From Moringa oleifera (Eukaryota > Streptophyta > Magnoliopsida > Brassicales > Moringaceae), in assembly GCA_021397835.1 (NCBI GenBank), contig JAJFZO010000344.1:2542001-2606000 (forward strand): a stretch of 64,000 bases of DNA. Direction: 5' to 3'. The notes under the pieces were generated by a model. It worked only from the letters and a program-made list of their open reading frames with translations, did no database searches and was not told the DNA's origin. Shown piece after piece: positions 1-10,902 of this stretch (position 1 is the first letter of the stretch; each line of letters opens with the position of its first letter). Position numbers and translations under genes: made by a program.

Positions 1-1598
1 TGAATGAGATGAAAAAAAGGTTGACTTATTTAAAGGATTTTATGGTTGCCCCATAGATCGACCATGCTATGAGTTTTGTTATTCAAATTAAATAGTATAC
101 CAAGCAATTAAGAGTGAATACTTTTTTTGAAATGCAAAAAGACATGGAAGTTAGCTTCGTATCTGTCATGCATGACTTTGTGTCCTTGAAAAATTGGGTA
201 AAAGAAGTGGATAAAGATTTAGAAGATGAGTTTGCCTTGCTAAAGAGGGCTGTGATGAATCTTTTGAGGCAAGGGGACGATGGCTCATTTAAAATAAAAG
301 TCCCTAAGCTAAAGTCATTTGATAGTAGTCAAAACTTAAAAGAGTTTAAAAACTTTTTATGCGACATAAAATAGTATTTCAAAGCCACTTGCATTACATA
401 AGAGGAGTAAATAACTATCACTAATATATATTTGCAAAGGGATACAAAACATCAATGGTAAACTCAAATAAAGGATAGTGCTAGTGCAGGGAGGTTGATG
501 ATTGATATGTGGGATGTGTTAAAGAAAAGAATTTATGGATTAATTTCTACCTTGAAAAATGGCTTAGATTGTAAGAGAGTCATTGAAAGCATTAAAGAAC
601 ACAACTTCAGTACGCGAAAATATGTTAAAAATTTTAGTTCAATATTATTGGACATTGAAAACATGTTCTAGAAGGACAAATTATTCAAATTTGTTTTTGA
701 GATATAGTCTTGGGTGCAATCGGAGCTAAGGAGGTAAGGTGTAAAAGACTTGCCTTTCTTATTAGTAGCTATGGATAGCTTGATGGCTTTCAAGCATAAT
801 AAGAATACTAAAAAAGATTGTACCATTGATAAATCTAATCAAAAGAAAGTGAAAACTTCTTGTGATAAGTCCTAGAGTAACTATCCTTCATGGATGAAGA
901 AGAAAGGTGCTACTAACTTTTGTGGTTCCTTTTTATGTAATGGACCATATAAATTGCGGGAGTGCCAAAAAGAGAAATGCTGAATGCTTTGATTGTAGAA
1001 AAGAGTAATCAAAAGAAGGATACAAAGGAAGTAACCATTAAGATGAATCACTACTAATTGATAAACACTAGAACACACTAAGGATGCATACCCAATGTTG
1101 ATGTATATGTCAATAAGGATTGATGGAGCTGAAGTGTTGGCGTTCCTGGATTCGATTACTATAAATAATTTTATGGCAAAGAAAATGGTGGAAATGCTTA
1201 GTGTGAAGCCTTTTCTTGTCAAAGTAAGGATAATGGCTATAAATGTGGAAGCTAACTTGGAACGAGGATGGCTGCAATGAAGTTAGGGAGTTGGCAAGAA
1301 AAAGTCAATCTCATGGTCATACCACTTGATGACTTCAAGATGATTCTGGGATTAGATTTCTTTTAGGCAACAAAGGCTTTCTTGGTGCCTCATATTGATG
1401 GCTTGATGGTGATGGAGGAGGCATCACCTTATTTTATGAAAAGAATTAGCTGCTTATGTTTAATAACTAAAAAGATGGAAATAAAGTTGTAAGATTTGAA
1501 GCAACTTAAGGTTAGCTCGAGCAAAGGGCAGATAACACCAAAGAGTTACCTCAAGAAAGGTTTGAAGAGTTCGTCAAGTTTTCTTGGTGGGGTTGGTT
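1..1598 (+). pseudogene. TR-GAG internal domain 1 (gag-protease, decayed)
   Basis: The window starts one base into the conserved start of the Gag frame (ATGAATGAGAT in other units). Gag is recognisable in pieces. The KVPKLKSFD...LKEFKNFL block lies at about 298-370. A DMWDVLKKRI block at about 505-530 and a VKNFSSILLDIENMF block at about 625-670 follow, then a SELRR...VKDLPF block around 720-760. A degenerate zinc knuckle (CGSFLCNGPYKLREC) follows at about 922-966. The retropepsin is at about 1,095-1,400, where the active-site region reads LAFLDSITINNF instead of the usual DTGA. Several stops and frameshifts break every part. The domain ends at the LTR without any RT. Confidence 0.8.
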
Positions 1599-2420
1599 TA
1601 TTAACCCTGTGACAGGTTGCTTGGCAAAGTCCTAACATGCGTGGGCCTTATCCTTTGCCAAGCTGAGGAAGCACTAAGCTAGGCGCACGATAGCAAGATG
1701 ATATCAATAAGCTAAAGTGGCATGATGCATGGTGAAGCCGTGTCATGGATGCTCATTGAGGCCTCAACCCTAGTGATGCTATGGGTAGTATGACAAGTGG
1801 GTGTTGGCATAGGATTAGAGCTGGTTAATGGAGTAGCCAACTCGTAAAAAGGTGTTTAGTGAGCCTTTTATGTTAAATCGTGGAGATGGCTTAAAGGATT
1901 GGATATACAGGCAAATGAAACACCTATAAGCGTCGGACATTGGCACGCATTGGCACTAAGTTGAGCATGAAGCACATGGTGTTTGCATGGTTGGTAAGCA
2001 GTCGGTAAGGGTTACCACCAATTAAGAGCACTAATGGGAGTTGGACACTTTTCGTTAAAGGCTTAAGCTTAGGTTGCATACATGATTAGTTTTATGGTGG
2101 CGAAGCCACATTACCTTAGCGTTGTTGGGGGTGTTAAGCATAAGTCTTGTAACTGATTTATTTTATATAGAGAGTCATCAATTAGTGTGTGATATCCTAT
2201 AGCGTTTAAGGTGTATTTCCATTTTGATGAATGAAAAGGCAATGATTTGTTCTCATAATTACTTATGTCTACTTTTTACTTTTTCTTGCATACTTGTGTT
2301 GGATTTTTATGTTTCCATACCTGTTGATTGTGTGTACGCATAAATATTTGGTTGTCGAGTTGGGTATCACTTGTGCCATCATTCGATGGGAATTGGGTTG
2401 CGAACTTCAACTATGTGAAA
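1599..2420 (+). repeat. LTR 1 of TR-GAG array
   Basis: About 822 bp. It starts TATTAACCCTG (a diverged TGTTAGCC) and ends GTGAAA, followed at 2424-2435 by GGTATTAGAGCC, a primer-binding-site variant. Shared internal landmarks with the other LTRs include GGCAAAGTC near the start, a GAGCATGAAGCACATGGTG motif in the middle and GAATGAAAAGGCAATGA near the 3' third. Confidence 0.8.
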
Positions 2421-3020
2421 ATAGGTATTAGAGCCTAGTTGGCTAGGTTGCGTAGGAGTCCTTGAAACGTCATTTTTATGGCAATTGAAACTCCAAAGAA
2501 CTTGAAAACTTTATATGGGTCATAGAACATTATCTCAAAGCCACTTTTATCTCAAAGGAAGAGTGAGTAACTATCATTAGCATGTATTTACAAGGGCATG
2601 CAAAACTCTAGTGGTAAACTTAGATATAGAACGATGCCAATGTAAGGAGGCCGATGATTGATACATGGGATGTGTTGAAAAAAAAATTGAAAGATTAATC
2701 CCTACCTTGCAAAACGGCTTAGATGGCAAAGGAGTCTCTGAAAGCGTTATAGCATATAGGTTTTATGTGGGAGTATGTTAAAGAGTTCAATTCAATATTG
2801 GTAAACATCAAAAACATGTTTGAGGACAAACTTTTAATGCTATATTCTTGGGCACAATTAGAATTGAGGAGGCAAAATATGAAAGACTTGCCCTTTGCGT
2901 TCATAGTTGTGAATAACTTGGTGGATTTCAAACACAACAAGAACATTAAAAAGGATAGTATTAATGGCACGTCCAAGAAGAAGAAAGCGAAAACTTTTTG
3001 TGACAACTCTCGGTGTAACT
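2421..3020 (+). pseudogene. TR-GAG internal domain 2 (gag fragment, truncated)
   Basis: The beginning of Gag is deleted: the sequence jumps from the post-LTR leader to the block ending ELENFIWV-like at about 2,480-2,530. It then runs through the Gag middle, including MWEYVKEFNSILVNIKNMF at 2,765-2,822 and AQLELRRQNMKDLPF around 2,850-2,900, and ends after the basic KKKKAKTF stretch. At about 3,020 similarity to the other units stops abruptly. The knuckle and protease are absent and unrelated AT-rich DNA follows. The 87-codon open stretch at 2,765-3,028 is a remnant, not a gene. Confidence 0.75.
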
Positions 3021-3747
3021 ATAAATAGGTAAGATTGATTATCTTTAATGGTTTTTATCTTTGTTTTCATAAATGGAAAATTCGAATAGTTATGATGTCA
3101 TTGCGTTTTTATTTTAGGTAAATAAAACTACAAATAGGTAATAATATTAGGATTGATTATCCTATAAATCAATGAAGAATGATGCATTTAAAATGTTATC
3201 TTAAAGGTGATATTGATATTTGTATCTAATAGAATAATTCACTTTCACAATAAAATAAAACAATGAACTATTTTTCAAAACAAGTTTTAAGGATTTGAAG
3301 AGAAAAAAACTTTAAAGCAGATCTTATCTTACAATCCTTTATTTATAATAGTCAATTGGATACCTCTATACAGTTTTAACTTTTCATTTATAATTAAGAG
3401 AAAAAGTTTCATTTGTTTAACATGGTTGTCGTTTTACAAAAATTGGAACTTAATTACAACTAATTGTTTGATTTGCACCTCTTCATTTGCACTACTTCAA
3501 CTTTCTTGATTCTCTTTCCTTTCCATAGTATAAAATCATCTTAGTATTACAATGTGCTCCAACATGGATGTGATGTCATGAAGTTGCGAAAATATAAAAG
3601 ATAATAAAGATACCTTGTTCTTGCATCCATTTCCTAATTACTTGCAATGAAAATTTGGATTGAGACAGCCTTACCTTACTAGTTTCTCCATGGAAAATAG
3701 CTCTGAAGCTAATAGCTTTGAACCTATTTCTTTAAAACTTTATCGAT

Positions 3748-3748
<1 letters not shown>

Positions 3749-3797
<49 letters not shown>
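3749..3797. repeat. (AT)n microsatellite
   Basis: Alternating AT/GTAT run of about 49 bp in non-coding DNA. Confidence 0.9.
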
Positions 3798-3799
<2 letters not shown>

Positions 3800-4169
3800 A
3801 CTTCATATTTTCCTAAGTTTCTTCCTTTTGCTTAAATAAAAATCTTTCTCGATTCCTTAATTCTTTGTTATAATGTTATAGTTAAACAAGATGGTGTTTT
3901 ATCCATTGAATTTTAATGAAATTATGTATGATGAAAAAACTGTTTTTTATTTCACTTATGTGAAATATCAAGAAATCACATGATAAATTAGAATAAGTTA
4001 ATACGAATTAATATGTATTAATGTATTTAATTTTAAAATGATACTCATAACTTAATATTCTTTTCAAATTTTTTTGTATTTTTTTAATGATTCATAAATA
4101 AAGTCTATAAACCTCAAATTTTGTAAAATCATAATACTAAATTATATATAAGATACATGTTACTATAAC

Positions 4170-4400
4170 AAAATTAACTTTAGATGACGGTTGTTAAATC
4201 GACATTTATTACGATGATAAAAAAAGATGAAAAATAAATAACAATTCAAAAATATGATCTAAAGTCACTGAAGATGATGGTCGCACATCCATCATCTAAA
4301 ATAGCTTTAGATAATAACCTATTTGACTTTAATATAATAGTCGCAGCCTCATCCAAAATAATCACGTTGTATGATAGTTGGATTTGATATTTGATGAAGG
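4170..4400. repeat. Block of short GATGATGG repeats in both orientations, possible DNA-transposon end
   Basis: The motif GATGACGGTTG / GATGATGGTCG recurs with inverted partners (CCATCATCTAAA). CTTTAGAT and ATCTAAAG occur at spacings like the subterminal repeats of plant CACTA elements and related MITEs. No clear terminal inverted repeat or target duplication was found, so the class is uncertain. Confidence 0.4.
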
Positions 4401-4705
4401 TTAATAGACTGTTATATAAAGTATCTCATTTTTATTTTGTTTTATTTTATTTATTATTATTGTAATACCATTGAAAAAAATAAAAATTATTTAAGTCAAA
4501 GATAGTTAAAAAAAACTCTCTCTTTATATATATATATATATGCAATAAAACCTTCCCACATTTTAGATAATTACACCATGCCATGCCACATCCTAAATCA
4601 ATTATAACTCACTCAAATGGGTTTTCTAGTCCATTAAACAAAGTATTTTTTGATGTACTGTTCATTGGCTAATCTCTTCATGCAAAGTTCTAAAAATATA
4701 TATAA

Positions 4706-4736
4706 AGAGAGAGAGAGAGAGAGAAAGAGAGAGAAA
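4706..4736. repeat. (GA)n microsatellite
   Basis: Near-perfect GA run of about 30 bp with two AAAG interruptions. Confidence 0.85.
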
Positions 4737-5002
4737 GCACCATTATCATGTTATAATCATACAAATTGTAACATTAAGAGATGTTCTATAAATTGGAATA
4801 AGAGAGATATAAATGAAAAAATAATGTAAGTATCATGTTTTAAGAATACCCAAGTGAAGAATCTTTTCATATACAAGCACATGTGTGGATTGAAGCTAAG
4901 TGAAAAAGGGAACAAAAGCCATGAAAATTGTAGAATCACATGCATACCCACCACCTTTACACATCCAAACCTCTAGCATCACCACTTGCCACACTAACCC
5001 AC

Positions 5003-5859
5003 TGTTAGCCTTATGATTGGTGGGTCAGCAAAGTTTTGGTATAGGCAAGCCTTGCCCTTGCCAAGTTGAGGATGGGTAGAGCTAGTTACATGATAGCAAG
5101 GTGATACCAATAAGCTAAAGTGACATGGTGGCATAGTGAATGCACGGCATGGATGCTAATCGAAGTCCTAACACAAGTGATGTAATAGGTAGTATCATAA
5201 GTGGGTGTTAGCACATGACTAGAGCTAATCGAGGGAGTAGTTGACTCATCAAGGGGTGCTTGATGAATCCTTGACCTATGGGTCACAAAAATAACTTAAA
5301 GGGTTGGATATGTGTGTGAGGTACTTCACAAGCAAGTAAGTGAAACACTTACAAGCATTGAATGTTGCCCAGCGTTGGAACCAAGCTAGGCGTGCGCACA
5401 AACATGAAGCATATATTGTGCATATGGTTGGCTTGGCTTAAGTAGTTGGTAATGATTACTACTAATTGATAACAGTTGTGAGAGTGAGACACTTGTCATT
5501 GAAGGCTTAAGCTTAGGTGGCATGCATGGCTAGTTTTATGATGGTGAAGCCATATTACCTTAAGACAGTTGGTGGTGTCAACCGTAAGTTTCATAGCTAA
5601 TTTATTCGATGGGCAAAGTCATCAATGGGTTTGTGATGTCCTGCTACATCTAGGTTGTATTATCCTTTTAATGAACAAAAATATTGAGACTAGTTTCTAT
5701 AATTTCTTGTGTTTACTCTTTACTATAGCTCACATGTGTGTTATATTTTCTTATGTGTATATTTATTGATTATGTGTGCATAAAAATTTGGCGATGAGTT
5801 AGATGTCACTTAGGCCATCACTAAGTAGGGATTAGCTTATGAACCTCAACCGTTTGACA
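5003..5859 (+). repeat. LTR 2 of TR-GAG array
   Basis: About 857 bp with well-kept ends: TGTTAGCC at the left and TTTGACA at the right. The primer-binding site GGTATCAAAGCC follows at 5863-5874, four bases after the end. The five bases just left of it (CCCAC) resemble those right of LTR 6 (CACAC), as expected if LTR 2 and LTR 6 are the outer LTRs of one insertion. Confidence 0.85.
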
Positions 5860-7609
5860 ATAGGTATCAAAGCCAGGTTAGCTTCATTACATTAGTAATT
5901 TTGGTTACTCAACAAAAATGAGATTAAAGAAGGGTTAACTCATTTGGAGGATTTAGTAGGTTCCCCATAGACCAACAATGTCGCAAGTGTTATTGTTCAA
6001 ATCAAACAACATGGCGGGGTGGTCTAAAATGCTTTGGTTAAAGTGTTGAAGGACAAGGAAGTTTGCTCTACATCTATCATATAGGACCTTGTGTCCATAA
6101 AAAATTACATAACAGAATGGGATAAAGATTTGGGAGATAAGCTTACGTTGCTGAAGAAGGTTATGATGATTCTTTTGAGACAAGGAAAATGAGGCTCACC
6201 AAAATAAAAGTCCTTAAGTCGAAGTCATTTGATGGCAATAGAAACTACAAAGAGCTTGAAAACTTTCTATGGGACAGAATAGAATTTCAAAGGTCCTCGT
6301 ATCCTAAAAGTGGAGCAAATAACTATCACCAGCATGTATTTGTAAGAAGATACAAAATGCTAGTAGTGAACTCGAATAGAGAATGATGCCAATACGGGGA
6401 GGTCAATAATTAATACATGTGATATGTTGAAAAGAAATTGAAGGATCAATTCCTACCTTGCGAAATGGCGTTGGTTACGAGGGAGTTATTAAAGTCGTTA
6501 AAGCACATGGGTTTGATGCAAGAGTATGTTAAAGAGTTTAGTTAAAGACTATTGAACTTTAAAAATATGTCCGAATAAGACAAACTATTCAACTTTGTCT
6601 TTGGGCTACAATTTTGGATACAATCGAAACTACGGAGACAAGGTTGAAAGATTTTCCCTCTATGTTCGTAGTTATGGATAACTTAGTGGATTTCAAGCAC
6701 AACAAGAATACTGATAGGGATAATACTAATGGCAAGTCCAAGAAGAAGAAAGCAAAAATTTCTTATGACGAGTCTTGAAGTAACTCTCCTTCATGGACCA
6801 AAAGGTATAATCGGAGCTAAGGAGGCAAGGTGTGAAAGACTTGCCTTTCATGATCATAATTATGGATAACTTAGTGGATATCAAGTACAACAGCAATACT
6901 GATAAGGAAAAGGAAAGTTACCGTTACCTTTAGTGGCTGTTTTGGTGCAATAGTCTATATAGGGTCTGGGAGTGCCAAAAAAGGAAAAAGTTGAATACTT
7001 TAATTATAAAGGAAAGCAAAGAGAAAGAGGATGTAGAGGAAGCATCTGTTAGGGTGAATCCTTTCCAATTGCTAAATGTTATCACAACCAAGATTACACA
7101 CCCAAAGTTGATGTATGTGTCGGCAAGGATTAATGTGGCTGAAGTGTTGGTGTTGTTGGATATAGGTGCTTCAAATAGTTTTGCGTAGAGAAAATGGTAA
7201 AAAAGCTTGGTTTGAAGCCTTCTTCCATCACAGCACAAATAAAAGCTATGAATACGAAAGCTAAGTTGGTTTGAAGAATGGCTACAATGACACTAAATTT
7301 GGGAATTTAGTGAAGGAATATCAATCTTATGGTCATACCACCCGATCACTTTAAGATGATTCTAGGGTTGGATTTCTTTAAGGTAGCAAAGGCTTTTCTA
7401 ATGCTTCACAGTGGCATCTTGATGGTGTTGAATGAGGCATCACCTTAAAGATAATTAGTTGCTTAAGTTCGATGGCTATGAAAACAAGAACAAAGTTATA
7501 AGGTTTAAAGCAACTTAAGGTGGGTTCAAGTAAAAAAAAAAAACAACATGAGAGAGTTACCCCGAGAAAGCTTCAACGAGGATATCAAATTCACTTTGTG
7601 TGGGTGGTT
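5860..7609 (+). pseudogene. TR-GAG internal domain 3 (gag-protease, with internal duplication)
   Basis: It follows the primer-binding site. The Gag part shows KVLKSKSFDGNRNYKELENF at about 6,207-6,270, and later blocks of the Gag family in broken frames. A piece of the Gag C-terminus occurs twice, at about 6,605-6,745 and 6,805-6,930, in diverged versions. The retropepsin at about 7,075-7,400 keeps LLDIGASNSF, close to the canonical D-T-G-A-S/T active site, and a later LGLDFFK-like block. A polypurine run precedes the next LTR. Many stops; not translatable as a whole. Confidence 0.8.
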
Positions 7610-8445
7610 TGTTAGCCTTGTGACTAGTGGGTCAGCAAAGTCTTGGCATGAGTGGGCTTTGTCTTATGCCAAGTTGAGAAAGTGTGGAGTAAGATGCATG
7701 GTAGTAAGGTGACATCAATAAGTTAAAGTGATGCGTACCATGGTGAAAACGTGACATGTACTCTCATTGAGGCCTTAACCTAAGCAATTTCACAGGTAGC
7801 ATCATAAGTGGGTGTTAACACATAACTGTAGCTACTTGAGGGAGTAGCTGACTCATCAAAGGGTGTCTAACGAGTCATTAACGCGTGGCTCATGGAGATG
7901 ACTCAAGGTATTGGATATGTATTCGAGGAATTCAACAAGCAAGCAAGTGGAACAACTGCAAGCATCAGATGTTAACACACATTGACACCAAAGTGGGCAC
8001 ACGTAGGGGTAGGAAGCACATGATATACCCATAGTTGGCTTGGCTTAAGTAGTTGGCAATAGTTGTAGAAGTGGAACACTTATCACTAAAGGCTTAAACT
8101 TAAGGTGCATGCATGACTATCTTTGTGGTGGTAAAGCCATATTACCTTAAGGTGGGTGTTAAGCGCAAGTATTATAGTTGATTTATTCAATAGATAGAGT
8201 CATCAATGGGTATGTGATGTCCTATTGTGTTTAAGGCATATTTCTCTTTTAATGAATGAAAAAGTTAGGATTGCTTCTCATAATTGCTTATGTCTACTCT
8301 TGACTCTCTCTTGTATATATGTGTTGGGTTTTCTTGTGTGCATACTTGTTGATTGTGTGTATGCATAGATATTTGGCTAATGATTTAGGTGTCATTTGTG
8401 GCATCACTAGGTGGGCATTGTATTATAAACCTCAACTGTATGACA
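7610..8445 (+). repeat. LTR 3 of TR-GAG array
   Basis: About 836 bp, TGTTAGCCTTGTGAC to GTATGACA. The following primer-binding site is mutated (AAGTATCAAAGC, around 8449-8459). It keeps the same landmarks as LTR 2, including the CATGACTA...GTGGTGGTAAAGCCATATTACC stretch. Confidence 0.85.
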
Positions 8446-10077
8446 AAAAGTATCAAAGCTTAGTTGGCTTGGTTGCATTGATACTTTCGGTTACTCATCA
8501 TGAATGAGATCAAAGAAAGGCTGACTTGTTTAAAGTATTTTGTGGTTGCTTTATATACCGACAATGCTATGAGTTTTACTATTCAAATTAAATAGCATAC
8601 CAAGTAATTGAGAGTGAATACTTTGGTTGAAATGCAAAGGGACATGAAAGTTAGCTTCGCATCTGTCATGCATGACTTTATGTCCTTGAAAAATTGGGTA
8701 AAAGAATGGATAAAGATTTAAAAAATGAGCTTGCATCGCTAAAGATGGCTGGGATGAATCTTTTAAGGTAAAGGGAAGGTGGCTTATCTAAAATAAAAGT
8801 CCCTAAGCCAAAGTCATTTAATAGTAGTTGAAACTTAAAAGAGTTTGAAAACTTTCTATGGGATATAAAATAGTATTTCAAAGCCACTTGCATTACACAA
8901 GAGGAGTGAGTAACTATCATCTATATATATTTGCAAGTTGGTGCAAAAATTTGGTGGCAAACTCGAATAGAGGATGATTCCAATAAGGGGAGGTCGATGA
9001 TCGATACATGGGATATGTTAAAAAAAAGGATTGATGGATTAATTCCTAGCTTACAAAATGGTTTACGTTGTAAAGGAGTCATTAAAAGCTTTAAAGCACA
9101 TGTTTTTAGTGCGAAAACATGTTAAAAAATTTAGTTTAATGTTGTTCGACACCAAAAATATGTTCAATGAGGACAAATTATTCAAATTTATCTTTGAGAT
9201 ATAATCCTGGGTATAATCGGAGCTGAGGAGGAAAGGTGTAAAAGACTTACCTTCCACATTAATAGCTATAGATAGCTTGGTGGATTTCAAGCATAATAAG
9301 AATACTAAATTATACTAATGATAAGCCCAAGAATAGGAAAATGAAAACTTGTTTTGATAAGTCTTAAAGCAACTCTCCTTCATGGACCAAGGGCAAAGGT
9401 ACTACTAACTTTAATGGTTGCTTTTTGTGTAGTGGACCACATAGATTACAAGAAAAAGAAAAGCTGTTTGATTACAGAAAAAAGTAATCAAAAAGAGGAT
9501 ACAGAGGAAGTAACCATTAAGGTAAATCACCCGTAATTGCTAAGTACAATAACACACTACGAATGCACACCCAAAGTTGATGTATATGCTGGTAAGGATT
9601 GATGGGGCTAAAGTGTTGGCGTTATTGGATCCGACTACTACAAATATTTTTATGGCAAAGAAAATGGTGGAAATGCTTACTGTGAAGCGTTTTCTTTTCA
9701 TAGCAAGGATAATTGCTATGAAAGCAGGAGCTAAGTTGGTTCGACGGATGGTTGTAATAGAATTTAGGAGTTGGCAAGAAAATGTCAATCTCATAGTCAT
9801 ACCACTTAATGACTTCGAGATGATTATGGATTAGATATCTTTAAGGTAACAAAGGCTTTCTTGATGCCTCATATTGATGGCTTGTTGGTGATAGAGGAGG
9901 CATTACCTTATTTTATGAAGAGAATTAGTTGCTTGCATTTGACAATTAAGACAATTGGAATAAAGTTGTAAGATTTAAAGCAGTTTAAAGTTAGCTCGGG
10001 CAAAAGGCAAACAATACTAAAGAGTTACCTCAAGAAAGCTTTAACGAGGACATCAAGTTCTTTTAGTGGGGCTAATT
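8446..10077 (+). pseudogene. TR-GAG internal domain 4 (gag-protease, decayed)
   Basis: The likely original Gag start is ATG at 8,500 (MNEIKERLTCLK). Gag blocks follow to about 9,330, including a DTWDMLKKRIDGLIPSLQNG stretch at about 9,003-9,062. A knuckle-like CCGPHRLQE region lies near 9,420-9,460 and the retropepsin at about 9,577-9,870. Its active site reads ALLDPTTTNIF, so the catalytic D-T-G has become D-P-T. Unit 4 is most similar to unit 1 by eye: both have TATTAACC-type LTRs downstream and the same MAKKMVEMLTVK protease helix. Confidence 0.8.
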
Positions 10078-10902
10078 TATTAACCGTGTAATAAGTAGCT
10101 GGCAAAGTCTTAGTATGGGTGGGCCTTATCCCATGCCAAGCTGAGGAAGCACCAAGTTAGGTACACGACAACAAGATCTATCAATAAGCTAAAATGGCAT
10201 GATGCATAGTGAAACCGTGGCATGGATGCTCATCGAGGGCTCAACCCTAGTGATACCGTGGGTTATATGACAAATGGGTGTTGAGCTGGTCGAGAAAGTA
10301 GCCAATTTGCAAAGAGGTGTTTAATAAGCCTTTAATGTTAAGTCGCAAAGATGGCTCAAGGGGTTAGATATGTGTGCGAGGCACTTAGCAAGCGGGTAAG
10401 TAAAACATGTGTAAGCATTGGATGCTAGCACGCATTGGCACCAAGTTAAACATGAAGCACATGGTGTACGCATGTTTAGCTTCACTCAAGTAATTGGTAT
10501 CGGTTGCCACCAGTTATAGGAGTTAGACACCTTTCGTTAAAGGCTTAAGCTTAGGTTAGATACATGATTAGCTTTGTGGTGGTAAAGTTACATTACCTTA
10601 GGGTTGTTGGGAGTGTCAACCATAAGTCTTGCAACCAGTTTATTTTATTAACGGAGTCATCAATCGGCGTGTGATGTCTTGCTACATAGGGTGTATTTCC
10701 ATTTTGATGAATGAAAAGGCAAGGATTTGTTCCCATAATTACTTATATATACTTTTTACTTTTTCTTACATATGTGTGTTGGATTTTTATTTTTTTTTGC
10801 ATACTTGTTGATTGTGTATGCACATAGATATTTAGCTGTCAAGTTGGGTGTCACTTATGCCATCGTTCAATAGGAATTAGGCTGAGAACCTTAACCATCT
10901 GA
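10078..10902 (+). repeat. LTR 4 of TR-GAG array
   Basis: About 825 bp, starting TATTAACCGTG. The right end and primer-binding site are shortened by a small deletion (ACCATCTGAAATCAAAGCC), so the end is approximate. It shares the TATTAACC start variant with LTR 1. Confidence 0.8.

Larger units (their letters stand above)
3021..5002. other. Non-repeat DNA between array blocks
   Basis: No similarity to the retroelement units is visible here, and I see no gene. The tract is AT-rich with an (AT)n microsatellite at 3,749-3,797, a second at 4,521-4,543 and a GA-rich tract at 4,706-4,736. A block with short repeats in both orientations lies at 4,170-4,400. The right edge coincides with the first base of LTR 2. 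This suggests real flanking DNA, or an insertion plus deletion, in place of the missing gag-protease part. Confidence 0.6.

Noticed and set aside
114..374. Open stretches of 60-112 codons throughout 1-16 kb as independent genes
   Set aside because: They are pieces of the repeated gag-protease domain; the same peptide blocks recur in each unit with stops at different places.
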